The notes: generated from the sequence alone by a model not told the origin. Counted from the stretch's first letter, positions 21,439 through 34,739 are shown. The stretch is 62,000 nucleotides of DNA from Prorocentrum cordatum (GCA_963575745.1 CAUYUJ010018729.1:12501-74500), one strand, 5' to 3'. Program-made: numbers and translations.

Positions 21439-21620
21439 GTTTGGGGGCCCCCGAGCATTGGGCCGCATCGAGGCAGAGCCAGGATCGGATCGGATCGGGT
21501 CGGTCGCACCGGGGTGCACCGGAGAGGTCTGGCAGCACGCGCGCGGGGCCGGCCCCGGAGAGAGGAGGCGGCGCACTGGGCCGCAGGGGGGCTCGGCGCC
21601 GAGCTCAGAGGTGCGGACTC

Positions 21621-21792
21621 CGAGCGAGGAGGAGGAGGGAGGAGGAGGAGGAGGAGGAGGAGGAGGAGGAGGAGGAGGAGGAGGAGGAGGAGGAGGAGGA
21701 GGAGAGGAGAGGAGGAGAGGAGGAGGAGGAGGAGGAGGAGGAGGAGGAGGAGGAGGAGGAGGAGAGGAGGAGGAGGAGGAGGAGGAGGGAGG
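21621..21792. repeat. (GGA)n tract
   Basis: Near-perfect GGA triplets with a few GAGA interruptions. Confidence 0.97.
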
Positions 21793-21974
21793 CGTGAGGT
21801 TCGAAGCGTCTTCTCCTCGTTTTTGTCGGCCTCTGGAGGCCATCTTCGGGCCGCGAGGCCCTCGAAAAAATCCATCCGGGGCAGAAAAGCCGCGTCGGGT
21901 GGGCCCCTGGAGGGGTCCAGGGGCCGAGTTTGACCAACTACTCGGCGGCGCGCCCGAGGGGGAAGTGATGGGGA

Positions 21975-22115
21975 GGAGGCCTTCTCAGAAGGCAGCGGGG
22001 CTTCTCAGAAGGCACCTGGCCGTCTGAGGGGCTTCCTGTGTCGTCGGGGGAGGCTCAGGAAACTTCTCAGAGGGCGCGGGGACTTCCGAGCCTTCTGAGA
22101 AGGCCTGCCCCTTCT
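21975..22115. repeat. CTTCTCAGAAGG palindrome cluster
   Basis: Several copies of the short palindrome CCTTCTCAGAAGG or CCTTCTGAGAAGG, immediately upstream of MITE copy 2. Related words also occur at 24200-24330 and 26165-26230. Confidence 0.7.
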
Positions 22116-22140
22116 TTCTCACTTCCCCCGCCCCTGGGCT

Positions 22141-22336
22141 TCGGGGGCGGCCAAGAGAGGGGCGTCCAAGAGGGGGGGACGCAAGTCATGGCTGGCGGCA
22201 TGTGCGCGGCCCAGGGGGGGGGGCCAGGAACGCATTGAAATAAGAGGGGCCATGAAAAAGCTGAGGAAATCTCATGACCCCGCCATGATGTCCATGCCCC
22301 CCCCCGAGTCATCACCCCCGTCTTGGCCGCCCCCGA
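22141..22336. mobile_element. MITE-like element, copy 2
   Basis: Starts TCGGGGGCGGCCAAGAGAGG; the end, reverse-complemented, starts TCGGGGGCGGCCAAGACGGG. The terminal repeats are therefore nearly identical over 24 bp. The interior matches copies 1 and 3. CCTGGGC-like words lie close to both outer sides. Confidence 0.8.
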
Positions 22337-22374
22337 CTCCTGGGCAGGCCGCCGCGAGACGTAGGGCGACGCAA

Positions 22375-22520
22375 TCTATACATATCCACTGCTCCCTGGC
22401 CAGGCCCATCCTGAACACAGCAGCTGTATACGCCACGCCCTCCTGGTCTGGCCAGGAGGGCGTATACACAGCTCCTGGGTTCAGGATGGGCCTGGCCAGG
22501 GAGCAGTGGATATGTATAGA
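22375..22520. repeat. 146-bp long hairpin
   Basis: Two ~70-bp arms, nearly exact reverse complements, with almost no loop, centred near 22448. The outer ends read TCTATACATATCCACTGCTC and its complement. The inner part differs by small indels around GCAGCTGTATACGCC. It sits between MITE copies 2 and 3. Confidence 0.95.
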
Positions 22521-22540
22521 CTTCGTCCCCCGAAGACGCA

Positions 22541-22734
22541 TCGGGAGCGGCCAAGAGGGGGGTGTCCAAGAGGGGGGGGTGCAAATCATGACCGGCGGCA
22601 TGTGCGCGGCCCAGCGGGGGGGCCTGGGACGTAATAAAACAAGAAGAGGCGCCATGAAATCTGGGGAAAAATCATGGCCCGCGCCATGAAATCCACCCCC
22701 CCTTAGTCATCACCCCCCTCTTTTCCGCTCCCGA
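22541..22734. mobile_element. MITE-like element, copy 3
   Basis: Starts TCGGGAGCGGCCAAGAGGGG; its end, reverse-complemented, starts TCGGGAGCGGAAAAGAGGGG. It is 194 bp, has the same interior and an internal ATGGCCCGCGCCAT hairpin. Confidence 0.8.
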
Positions 22735-23093
22735 GGGCAGGCCGCCGCGAGACGGAGCCGGGATCGGACTGGGTCGGGTCGGTGGCGCCGGGAGGCACGC
22801 GCGAGAGGTCCTGGGCGGCACGCGCGCGGGAGGCTGGCCCGAGGGGGGACGGCCGTCGGAGCCGGCGGGGAGCGGCTCCGAAGGAGGAAGGGGCCTTCTT
22901 TTAGGGCCTCGAGGAAGAGGGGCCTTTCTCGGGGCCACGACGCAGGTCGCACACCACGAAGGATTGCAAAAAAAACCATTGAAGGAAGGATTGCAAAAAA
23001 AAACAAGGATTGCAAAAAAAAAAAAAAGGTTTGCAACCCAGCATAGTTAACCACACCCATGGAAGGGAACAAACAACGACATAAACATAGAAA

Positions 23094-23228
23094 CTCGGAG
23101 GTCCGCGCGCGGACTTCTCGCATCGGCGCTCTGGACCCCCCAGCGGCGCCTGCGGCGCCGCCCCTTGGCGCGCTCCGCGCGCCAGGGGTCTCCAGCGCCG
23201 ATGCGAGAAATCCGCGCGGGCCTCCGAG
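23094..23228. repeat. 135-bp foldback with nested hairpins
   Basis: The arms share CTCGGAGG, a CCGCGCG block, TTCTCGCATCGGCGCT and a GACCCC block, with mismatches. Inside are GGCGCCTGCGGCGCC and GGCGCGCTCCGCGCGCC. The match weakens but continues outside both ends. Confidence 0.85.
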
Positions 23229-23302
23229 CTTTTGTGCTCATGTCATGGTTCGCTCCCCTACTTCTCTGTAGGCAAGCACGTCCCACTCCTCGCAGGGTCA
23301 CC

Positions 23303-23550
23303 ACTCGCAAGTGGCCTGGACCCGCCGCCGGGGATCTACGATTCGGTCGGGCATGTCCCCCTACAGGCGGATTTGGGGCGAAAAGCAAAAAATATCCAAA
23401 AATACCCATAAATTCACAACAACAAAAAATTGTCCAGAAATCGTCCCCAGACTATTTTTCTACTATTTTTGAGCGTTCCTCCTGTAGGGGGACAGGCCCG
23501 ACTCAACACTACTCGCAAGTGGCCTGGACCCGCCGCGGGGGATCTACGAT
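23303..23550. repeat. 40-bp direct repeat pair
   Basis: 23303-23342 and 23511-23550 share ACTCGCAAGTGGCCTGGACC followed by CGCCGC and GGGGATCTACGAT. Between them GTCCCCCTACAGG (about 23353) and its complement (about 23478) form an inverted pair. Confidence 0.8.
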
Positions 23551-24328
23551 GCGCTCTGTCGAGGAAAACCTGCGTATCTCCAGGCGCGTTTGCCGGTGGG
23601 CACTCTGCGAGCGGCGGAACAAAAAAAACGCGCTCGGGGGGGCCGTCCCCGTGCCGACCTCTGAGAGGGGGGCGAGGAGACTCCTAGGGAGCCCACAAAG
23701 GACGTACGCGCCCAGCTATGTACATGAACACGGCCCCTCGATCCCAGAGACCAGCCGCGTTATACGAACATTTGCGCAATGCGTACTCTCGAAACCAGCG
23801 TGGATTCATGTACGTGTACGTCCTTTTGTCGCTCCTGAACTCCAGGCCCTGCGATCCTGGCGTCGCAGCTGCTCGGTCGAGTCTGGCATCTTGGCATCAG
23901 CTGACGGCCACGGGAGCCTCACAGAGCGGTACGGCTCGAAGAGGAGCTGCTGCCGAAGAGTGGGGTCCGGGGCCGGGGCTCTGGTCCTGGTGTTTCGCGA
24001 TGGTGCATTCCGTCGCGCCTTCGGATCTCAGGGGGTGGAGGGTGGGGGAGCGGAGCGGGGCGGATGGCGCGGGATGGCATGGGGACGACCCCCTGGGCGG
24101 CCCCCCCAGACAATCATGGTGAGAGAAGGCGAGGGGGGCGACGGGGGAGCGGTGCCGTGTTGAAGGGGGGGATTGCCAGGGCGCACCAGGGGTGGCCAGG
24201 GACGGCCTTCTGAGAAGGCGGGGGGTGGTCTTAGAAGGCAGGGGTCTTCTTAGGAGGGCCTGCGGGCGTCTAGGAGAGCGTACTCGAAGCCGGGAGGGCT
24301 TCCAAGAAGCCACCTGCCTCTCAGAAGC

Positions 24329-24377
24329 CCCTCCTCCTCCTCCTCCTCCTCCTCCTCCTCCTCCTCCTCCTCCTCCT
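24329..24377. repeat. (TCC)n microsatellite
   Basis: About 16 perfect TCC units. Confidence 0.95.
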
Positions 24378-24507
24378 GCTGAGAAGGCGCCACCCCATTT
24401 GTGCGCGCCGCCGGCAAGAGGAGGTCGGACACGCCATCGACGAAGTTCCGCAGTGAGGCCAGCGCAATCCTGCGACGACTGTCTCCACAAGCGGCGTCTG
24501 AGAGAGG

Positions 24508-24511
24508 GCCA

Positions 24512-24552
<41 letters not shown>

Positions 24553-24561
24553 TGACGACGA

Positions 24562-24593
<32 letters not shown>

Positions 24594-24602
24594 ACGACGA
24601 GA
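24508..24602. repeat. (ACG)n/(GCG)n microsatellite
   Basis: GAC triplets interrupted by a GGC block. Read in different frames it gives Asp, Arg or Thr runs; there is no gene around it. Confidence 0.95.
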
Positions 24603-24819
24603 AATCGGAAGGGCGGAGAACGAAAACTACTCACGTACGGGTCGAGACGACTCGTTCTTGGCTTTTGACGTCACGTGAATCATTCAACCATGAGCGATCG
24701 CAGCTTCCCCCATGGCGCGGAAGTCTCGATAGCGACTAATTCTGGGCCACTTGGTGGCGTTCAGCCATGAACGCCCGCGCTGGTGTCACCGCCGCGTCGA
24801 CACGACACGAACCTGCCAT

Positions 24820-25600
24820 ACGCACCGACCCCGACCAAGCCAATCCTGGGCCCAGGATCGGTGTGGGTGCCCCCCGCATCGGCTCAGGACGCATCGACAC
24901 GTACCGGGATCGGGCCGGATCGGCCGCGCCAGGATGCACAGCAGCGCCGCGCAAGCATCGGGCCGCTCGTCGGAGTTGGAATCAAATCGGATCGGGCCAG
25001 CCGAAGCCGATATCGATCGAATCGGATCGGTCGGATCGAAGAGAGACCGAAGAGAGGCCGACACTGCGGGGGCCTGGACGGCCCGTCCAGGCAAAGGGAA
25101 GAGGGGAGAGGATAAGGAGGGAAACGCCACCAGAACCAATGAAGAAATGGCGGTCTAGGTTTTTGGTTTGAGCTTAGGGAAGAGGAGGAGGAGGAGGAGG
25201 AGGAGGAGGAAAACGCTAGTCGAGGAAAGGAGAGGAGAGCAAAAGGAGGAGGGAAACGCTAATCGAACCAAAGATGAGGCGGCGATCCAGGCTTGGTCAG
25301 AGCTGTTCCTCGAGGGGAAGTCGTCACCAGCCCTGCGGTGGGGTGCTCTCTCCTGTTTGGTTTGGTTGGGGCCCCTGGCCCCTAGGAGGGCGCTGGGTCT
25401 GTGAGCATCCCCACTGGCGCGCCCGATTGGCGTCGGGTTTCGCTGGGCCTATTCCCATCCAAGGGGACGGGCTGGTGGTACCATGGCCCAGTGGGGATGA
25501 GGATTGGTTTATAACAAGTCCGCAGGCTCCCGGGCGAGGGGGATATCGGGTCCCTCTCAGCAATCAATGGGCGTTCGGGTGGTGTCGATGCATCCCCCAC
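24820..25600. other. No gene seen; GGATCGGGTCGG-type repeats
   Basis: Diverged copies of a GGATCGGATCGGGTCGGTCG-like word near 24910 and 25020, also at about 21484, 22750 and 37620. A GGA run lies at 25178-25210. No coding-like frame. Confidence 0.5.
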
Positions 25601-26231
25601 TGAGCCTATCCCCCCCCTATTGTTACCCCTGACGCTGGGTCTGTCACTGGAGGGGAAGACAGCGGGGACCATGAAAAAGACTGAGCGTGGAAGCGTGGTG
25701 TCGATCTTGGTCACCGTCGATCCTTGGTCAGCGTCAGTTCGTTGATCCATCCTTGCGAATCGGCGACGGCCGACATGGACCATCATCAAGGTCGGCACCG
25801 ACGGAATCCCGCGACATCTTGGCCATGGTCCCCGTGTCTCTTCCCTCGACGCACCTCGAGACTGCGCCCCCCGCGACAGCGCCAGCATTGGCGGCGCGCA
25901 CAGAAGGACGTGGAGGGAGGGAGAAGGCTTCATATGAAGGGGCACTGGGACACACAAATAAATACACACAAATGACAGGATCCCCCAGGTTTTCCCATAT
26001 TTTCAGGGTTATTGGCTTCCCCCCCACTTCCCCATATTTTCCAATATTTTCCTGGGAATCGACGATTGATTGTGCCTGTGTGTTTTTCCCCTCCTGATCA
26101 TAGAAGGAGGCTGCTTCTTGGAAGGCACCGCTACTGCGTCCACGGACAAGGGCCGCGCCATCCGAGAAGCAGGGGGGCTTCTGAGAAGCCCTCCCCCCTC
26201 TAAGAAGCAGGGGTGCTTCTGAGAAGCCCTC

Positions 26232-26300
26232 CCCCCTCCCCCGCCTCCTCCTCCTCCTCCTCCTCCTCCTCCTCCTCCTCCTCCTCCTCCCCCGCCTCCC
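26232..26300. repeat. (TCC)n microsatellite
   Basis: About 15 TCC units bordered by CTTCTGAGAAGCCCTCCCCC words. Confidence 0.95.
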
Positions 26301-27310
26301 CCCTGCGCGTGGCCGACCGGCCCACGGCCAACCGCCGCGGCCTGTGCCGCACCGCCTCTCACCGGGCAGGCCGCCCCGCTGCTCCGTGCACGGCCGCAAA
26401 GGGAGCGCACGGCGGCGCCGAAGCGTCCCCCGGCCACGGCCACCTCGGAGACGCTCCGAGGAGGGGCGAGGAGGAGGAGGGGGAAACGGCCGTCCTCCGT
26501 CCGAGGCCGCGACGGGCGGAGCGCTGCCACCTTCGCGCCACTCGGGGTCGACCGACAGCCGAGCAGCAGAGTACGGATGCACGGTAAGGGTGCACAGGCC
26601 TTGGAGGACCATGTCGGCGTGCTGGACCGAGTTGGCCAGCGAAAACTGCCAAGGACGGGCCAAGGGGCAAGGATGCAAGGAGACCTGGGAAGTTGCTCAT
26701 CCTTACTGTGCGACCTGACTGTACGAGGCTGAATACTTGGGGTTGACGTCTCGCGGCGGCGGCACGTGCGACACGCTGTGCCTCGCAAACTGACAGCGCG
26801 TCGCTCCGCCTCGTGGGACAAGAATCTGGGCTAAAAACGGAACGTTGATGCTTGATGGACTGGGACGCGCTGAGCATGTCGCGCCAGAGCGTGGCGGGTC
26901 AGAACCGGCGGCGCGACACGCTAAGCAGCTATTCCTGGCGGGGGCGGGGGCGATGTGGCCTTGGAAGACTCGCCCGGGGGGCTGTACGAGGGGACCTTCA
27001 GCATCTCCTCGGCAGGCCGACAGTATCCTCCTCAGCCTCCTCCTGCGGAACCAGAAGGCATCACACTCACACGTACAACAAACAAACAAACAAACACGAA
27101 TCACGGCCAGGAGCGCGGCGATGACAAAGTTCAACGCAGCGAACACGTAGACCAACGACACGATCACCCTCTTCCTCCTCCTCTTCCTCCTCGACCTCCT
27201 CCTCCTCGACCTCCTCCTCCACCTCTCCCTCCTGCTAATAATAATAATAATCCTCCTGCACCTCCTCCTCCTCCTCCTTCTCATCCTCTCCCTCCTCCTC
27301 CTTTTCCTCC
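26300..27310. other. No gene seen
   Basis: GC-rich unique-looking sequence without a believable frame, then TCC/ACCTCC triplets from 27165 that grade into the (CAT)n superdomain. Confidence 0.4.
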
Positions 27311-27317
27311 TCCTCCC

Positions 27318-27369
27318 TCTCACCACCACCACCACCTTCATCACAATCGTCATCATCATCATCATCACC

Positions 27370-27416
<47 letters not shown>

Positions 27417-27470
27417 TCTTCGGGGGGGGACCGCGAGTCGGCGGCTGCCCCCCTCGGGAAAGCGGGATCG

Positions 27471-27515
<45 letters not shown>

Positions 27516-28009
27516 CCACCACCACCATCATCAGCAGCAGCAGCATCCACCTCTGTATCATCATCAGCATCATCACCATCGTCATCATTATCACCGTCAT
27601 CACCACCACCGTCATCAGCATCCGCATCCTCAACATCAGCATCATCAGCAGCAGCATCATCATAGTCATCATCAGCATCATTAGCATCATCATCAGCACC
27701 ATCATCCGCATTATCTTTACCACCGTCCTTATCACCATCATCACCGTCACCATCATCATCATCATCAGCATCATCACCGTCACCATCATCATCACCACCG
27801 TCACCACCATCATCATCATCATCATCATCAGCATCATCATGACCGTCACCAGCATCATCAGCAGCAGCATCAGCATCATCATCATCATCGTCATCCTCAT
27901 CATCATCATCATCGCCACCACCATCATCATTATCATCAGCAACATAATCTCCATCATCGCCCGGATCATCCATGTCATCATCACCAGCGTAAGCATAACC
28001 ATCATCATG
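27318..28009. repeat. (CAT)n superdomain, block 1
   Basis: CAT, CAC, CAG and CGT triplets, with one GC-rich interruption at 27420-27470. Apparent Asp-, Met- or His-rich proteins are artefacts of this repeat. Confidence 0.97.
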
Positions 28010-28012
28010 AGG

Positions 28013-29178
28013 CCCTGAAATCATGACGGCAAGATGGATTGCCAGATGTGGCCTTCCCCCCCGAGGGCCCGTCGGCCTTGGGGGTGTGAGATGTCTAAGA
28101 GCCTGGCGAAAGACATCGCTGGCTAGGTGGGTAAGCTACAGAAGGTAAACATGAAAGACAGCAGAAAGCGGAGAGAGAGGGGGAGATGAGGGATAACACG
28201 GGAGAGAGAGAGAGAGAGAGAGAGAAAACAAAAAAAACGAAGAGAGGGGTGCGGCGGCGGCGGCGTTGCAGGAGGAAGGTGGGGTTGCAGCAGTTGCGAA
28301 GCAGCGTGGCGGCTGCGCGGCGGGAGGCGGAAGGCGCAGAGGAACCCTCCGCGGGCGTCCGCCAGTTCAACGACGGGAAACCTCGCCTGCAGAGCAAGCG
28401 CAGGGGCACCAGAACGTGAGACTGGGTGCCGCCAGGGGGGCCACCAAGCGGGGGGAAGTTTGAGCCTTCCGCGGCGGTGGCTCCCAGTAGGTAGGTGGCG
28501 TGGGGCGGTGTGGCGGCATGGCCACACTCGCCTGGGTGGAAGGCACAAAGGCCTGTCCCCCTGCCCGTAGAAAGCTTCAGTAGGCGTCCACCAGTCCTAC
28601 GACGGGGACCCTCGCCTGCAAGCAGGCGCAGGGCCCCCGAGCGCAGGACGGGTGGCCACCCCTGCGGGTTCCACTGGGCGTGGGGAGGGTCTGCGCCTTC
28701 CGTGGCGGTGCCAGGCTGATGGGCCTGTTTTCCGCCGCCACCGCCATGAGTTGGAGGGGGGAAGGAGGTGGAGGAGGAGGAGGAGGAGGAGGTGGAGGAG
28801 GAGGAGGAGGATGATGAGGAGGAGGAGGTGGAAGATGAGGATGAGGGGAGAGGGGGGAGGATGATGAGGAGGAGGAGGATGAAGATGATGAGGATGATGA
28901 GGAGGAGGATGATGATGAGGAGGGGGGAAGGAGGTGGAGGATGATGAGGAGGAGGAGGACCCCCTCCCTCTCCAACGTGTGGGCCGCGCCAGCAGCCGCC
29001 CTGCGCCAGGACAGCACGCGGCCAGGCGCCGTCCACCACCCCCCCCCCCCCGGTGTGAGACCCACCCCCCCCCCACCGCCGTCGCCGACAGGGCGCTGCA
29101 GAGGTCAATAGCGGCAGGCTGGCGACGCACGTGGCCGACTTCCTTACTGCTCGTCCTCCTCCTGCTCCTCCTCCTGTC
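28013..29178. repeat. GC-rich cassette between CAT blocks
   Basis: Interrupts (CAT)n with the same strand orientation on both sides. Contains a (GA)n run at 28201-28224 and two related ~140-bp direct repeats (about 28350-28490 and 28575-28715). A copy of the CTGATGGGC...GTTGGAGGGGGG motif is at 28716-28763, followed by GGA/GAT triplets. Confidence 0.65.
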
Positions 29179-29180
29179 TC

Positions 29181-29214
29181 ACCACCATCGTCTTCGTCAT
29201 CGTCTTCGTCATCG

Positions 29215-29283
<69 letters not shown>

Positions 29284-29285
29284 CC

Positions 29286-29334
<49 letters not shown>

Positions 29335-29676
29335 GCAGCAGCAGCATCATCTCATCACCAGCAGCAGCAGCATCAGCATCAGCAGCAGCATCATCATCAT
29401 CATCAAAAACAGCATCAGTATCAGCACCATTGCCATCATCAACATCAGCATCAGCACCAGCACCAGCATCAGCATCAGCATCAGTATCAGCATCAGCATA
29501 ATCATCGACAGCAGCAGCTAGATCAACAGCAGCATCAGCATCGACATCAGCATCAGCATCAGCATCGGCATCAGCATCAGTAGCATCATCGTCATCAGCA
29601 GCAACAACATCTTCTTCATCATCATCAGCATCATCAGCATGAGCAGCATCATCATCATCATCATCATCATCATCAG

Positions 29677-29714
<38 letters not shown>

Positions 29715-29715
29715 G

Positions 29716-29772
<57 letters not shown>

Positions 29773-30226
29773 TATCGTCATCAGCATCATCGTCATCATC
29801 ATCACCATCAGCATCATCATCATCAGCAGCAGCATCAGCAGCAGCACCACCATCATCATCATCATCATCATCAGCAGCAGCATGAGCATCAGCATCATCT
29901 GCATCAGCATCAGCATCAGCATCATCATCAACATCAAAAGCAGCACCATCAGCATCGTCATCAGCATCATCAGCATCAGCATCGTCATCAGCAGCAGCAT
30001 CAGCATCATCATCAACAGCATCACCAGCATCATCCACAGCAGCAGCATCCTCATCATCAGTTGCATCATGTCCAGCATCATCATCATTACCAACATCACC
30101 ATCATCCTCATCATCATCATCCTCATCATCCTCATCATCAGCATCAGCATCACCTCATCATCAGTATCATCAGCACCATCATCAGCAGCATCATCATAAG
30201 CATCATCATCATCATCATCATCATCG

Positions 30227-30295
<69 letters not shown>

Positions 30296-30296
30296 C
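29181..30296. repeat. (CAT)n superdomain, block 2
   Basis: Perfect CAT runs mixed with CATCAG and CATCGT variants. Several long perfect runs, including about 30200-30296. Confidence 0.98.
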
Positions 30297-30592
30297 CACG
30301 GACCGGTGGCAGCGGCGAGGACAAGGAGGCCGAGGCTGCCGCCGCCGCTGCCGCCGTGGTCGTCGCTGCCGCCGCCGCCGTGGTCGTCGCCGCCGCCGCC
30401 GCTGTCACGGGGGGCCGCGGCCGCTCGCGACGTGCTCCTGGGCGTCCACCGGCGGCCTGGGCGACGCCGGCGGGGCCGGAAGAACGGCCCCCCCCCGCTC
30501 TGCCCACCCGCCTCTCCCAACAACATGGTCTCGGACCCTGGGACAATGAACAGAAGGGACCTCTGGGGCCGCGGGTCGAGGAAAAGCACACC

Positions 30593-30726
30593 GACCAGCC
30601 ACAACTGGGGGAGCGGTGGTCCTCACCCCCCTGGGGGAGCCCATCGCATCGACGACCTCTCGAGAGGGGTGTCGAAATCGATGGGCCCCCCAGGGGGGAA
30701 CACAGCCCCCCCAGTTATGGCTGGCC
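30593..30726. repeat. ~130-bp palindrome in a cassette
   Basis: Arms matching over about 60 bp, with small indels, centred on CCTCTCGAGAGG near 30661. The outer ends read CCAGCCACAACTGGGGG and the complement of CCAGTTATGGCTGG. It lies in the GC-rich interruption 30297-31000 between CAT blocks. Confidence 0.9.
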
Positions 30727-30999
30727 TGACACATCGGCGGCTGGCAGGGTGAACACCTCGCACATCCTGGCTGGGCCGATCCTTGGCTCCTGGTCGGTGC
30801 CTACGCCTCGGTGGCTCCGGCAACGCTCCCGAGCCCAGGAACGGTGAGGTGGTCTGTCGACGTTCCCATCCTTCTTCGCGTGCGCGTGTCAATTCCAAGA
30901 CTCGCGCACAGCAGGCCGTACAGCGTGGTCCAGCGCCATCTGCCATCAACGCCAACAACGTCGTCGTAGTCGCCGCCATCGTCATCCATGTCGTAGTCG

Positions 31000-32243
<1,244 letters not shown>

Positions 32244-33655
32244 GAGAGGGCGTGATCCACCGCCGCTTTACTGTGGAAAATTCCCCCCCCCCTCTTCCTC
32301 CAGAACCCAGGGTCCCCCACCCCCTTCGAAAATCCCCCCCCTCTGCTGGAACCCCCCCCTTCCCCCGGCAAACCCCCCCTCCCCCCCCTCCCCCCCCCCG
32401 AAAACCAGGGGGGGGGGGGGCCACTACTGGTTCGAACCCCCCCCCTAGAAAACCAGGGGGGTCACTACCGGTTCGAACCACCCCCCTCCCCCGCCCTCAC
32501 CGCCGGCAAACGACTTCCCGGTCCCTACCACCGTCCGCACCACGTCCCCCACCGCTGTCCCAGCACCACCGTCCCCACCACCAGTCCCCACTTTTCCCAC
32601 CACCGTCCCCACTGTCCCCACCAGTGCCCCCACCACTGTCACAGTCTCCCCACTGTCCCCACCACTGTTCCCACCATGGTCCCACTCTCCCCACTTTCCC
32701 CACGGTCCCCACCAGAGTCCCAGTCCCCACTGTCCCACTTCCCGCCGCTGTCCCCACTGTCCCCACTGTCCCCACCACTGTCCCCACTGTACCCATGTCC
32801 CATTGTCCCACCACCGTCCTCACCACCGCTCTCACCACTGTCCCCACCACTACCGTCCCCACCACTGTCCCACTATCCTCACTGTCCCCACCACTGTCCC
32901 GCTGTCCACACCACTGTCCTGGTGTCCCACCTGTTCCCACCATTGTCCTCGCTGTCCCCACCAGTGCCCCCACCAGTGTCTCACTGTCCCCACTGTCCCC
33001 ACCATTTTCCCAGCACGGTCCCACTCTCCCCAGTGTCCCCACTGTCCCCACCACTGTCCCACTGTCCCCACTGTTCCCACCAATGTCCCACTGTCCCACT
33101 GTCCCCGCCGCTGTCCCACTGTGCTGTCCCACTGTCCCCACTGTCCCCACCAGTGTCCCCACTGTCCCCACTGTCCCCACCACTCTCCCCACTGTACCAT
33201 CGTCCCCACTACCGTCCTCACCACCGCCTTCACCACTGTCCCCACCACTATCGTCCGCACTACTGTCCCACTGTCCTCACTGTCCCCACCGCTGTCCCGC
33301 TGTCCCCTCACCACTGTCCCCACCACCACCACCGTCCCCACCACTGTCCCAGTCCCCACCGCTGTCCCACTGTCACCACACCACTGTCCCCACCACCACC
33401 GTCCTCACCGCTGTCCCAGTGTCCCCACCACTGTCCCACTGTCCTGAGGAGCGGGAATCGTTTGCCGGCGGCGAGGGGGGGGGTTCGAACCGGTAGTGAC
33501 CCCCCCCTTTTCATGATGGACGGGGGGGGAGGGGGGGGTGTTCGAAACAATAGTGACCCTCCCCCCCCGGTTTTCGAGGGGGAGGGGGGGGACGGGTTGG
33601 GAACCCCCAGTGACCCACCATCGTTTTTCCGCCAGCAGCGGTAGAACACGCTCTG
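32244..33655. mobile_element. Cassette with inverted ends inside (CAT)n
   Basis: Left end GAGAGGGCGTGATCCACCGC; right end, reverse-complemented, GCAGAGCGTGTTCTACCGCT, each followed by a GGAAAA word and then a C-rich block with GGTCACTA..GTTCGAA words. Outside both ends the DNA is CAT repeat in the same orientation. The interior 32560-33445 is a CCCCACTGT-type minisatellite with no gene. Likely an insertion or a captured repeat element. Confidence 0.65.
32560..33445. repeat. CCCCACTGT minisatellite
   Basis: Imperfect 9-bp units CCCCACTGT with CCACCACTGT and CCACCAGTG variants over almost 900 bp. Pro/Thr/Val-rich translations are repeat artefacts. Confidence 0.95.
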
Positions 33656-33747
<92 letters not shown>

Positions 33748-33838
33748 CCATCATCCTCATCATCATCATCATCATCATCATCCTCATCATCATCATCATC
33801 ACCATCATCATCATCAGCAGCATCATCATCATCAGCAG

Positions 33839-33880
<42 letters not shown>

Positions 33881-34305
33881 CATCCTCATCCTCATCCTCA
33901 TCATCCTCATCATGATCGACATCATCACTTGCATCAGCGTCATCAATACCACCACTACAATCATCGTCATCATCATCATGACCATCACCATCACCATCGT
34001 CACGGCCACCATGGTCATCATGATCATCATCATCAGCAGCAGCATCACCATCACCATCATCAGCATCATCATCACCATCATCATCACCACCATCATCGTC
34101 ATCGTCGTCATCATCATCCTCATCCTCATCCCCACCATCAGTATCAGCATCATCATCAGCATCATCATCAACATCTGCCTTATCATCATCATAGTCATCA
34201 CTTGCGTACTCATATCCACATTCACGTCTATAACCGATTCATCAAAAATATTCATAGTCATAGTCATATTCATATGCGCATTCGTCGTTGTCGTCATCGC
34301 TCGTC
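33656..34305. repeat. (CAT)n superdomain, block 4
   Basis: A near-perfect CAT run at first, then increasing CTC, CAG and CAC substitutions towards 34300. Confidence 0.97.
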
Positions 34306-34739
34306 ATGGGGAGCCCCAGCGGCGCCGCCGGTGAGCACAGACGCGCACGGACCGGGGACCCTTCCTGCCGCGCACATCTCGCACACCTCGCGCCCGATGT
34401 GGAAAGCCCGATGGGAGCACACAGCCAGGGGGCACATAATCAAATGCGGGCCAAGGTCTAAATTAGAACGCCTCTTTTACGATTCGCAATAACAACCGTT
34501 ACTCGGAATGCTCCACCCCTCCCCCCACCTCACCTGGTAACGTCACGGTTCGCCCTGGCGTCGTTTGGGAATTGCTAGGCCCCTCCCACCACCGTGTAAC
34601 GGCCATTATGGCGAGAGACTAAAATTTGCCTGGCGAGGGATCCAACCATATGCAGCTGCGAGTATCGCAGAAGATGCCCCTCTCATCATAAGCAGCGCGC
34701 CGCGAGAGGGATGGATCACGGGGTCACGCGGATGGGAGC

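Noticed and set aside
32252-33644. Pro/Thr/Val-rich frames of 300-400 codons
   Set aside because: They mirror the CCCCACTGT minisatellite and its C-rich shoulders.
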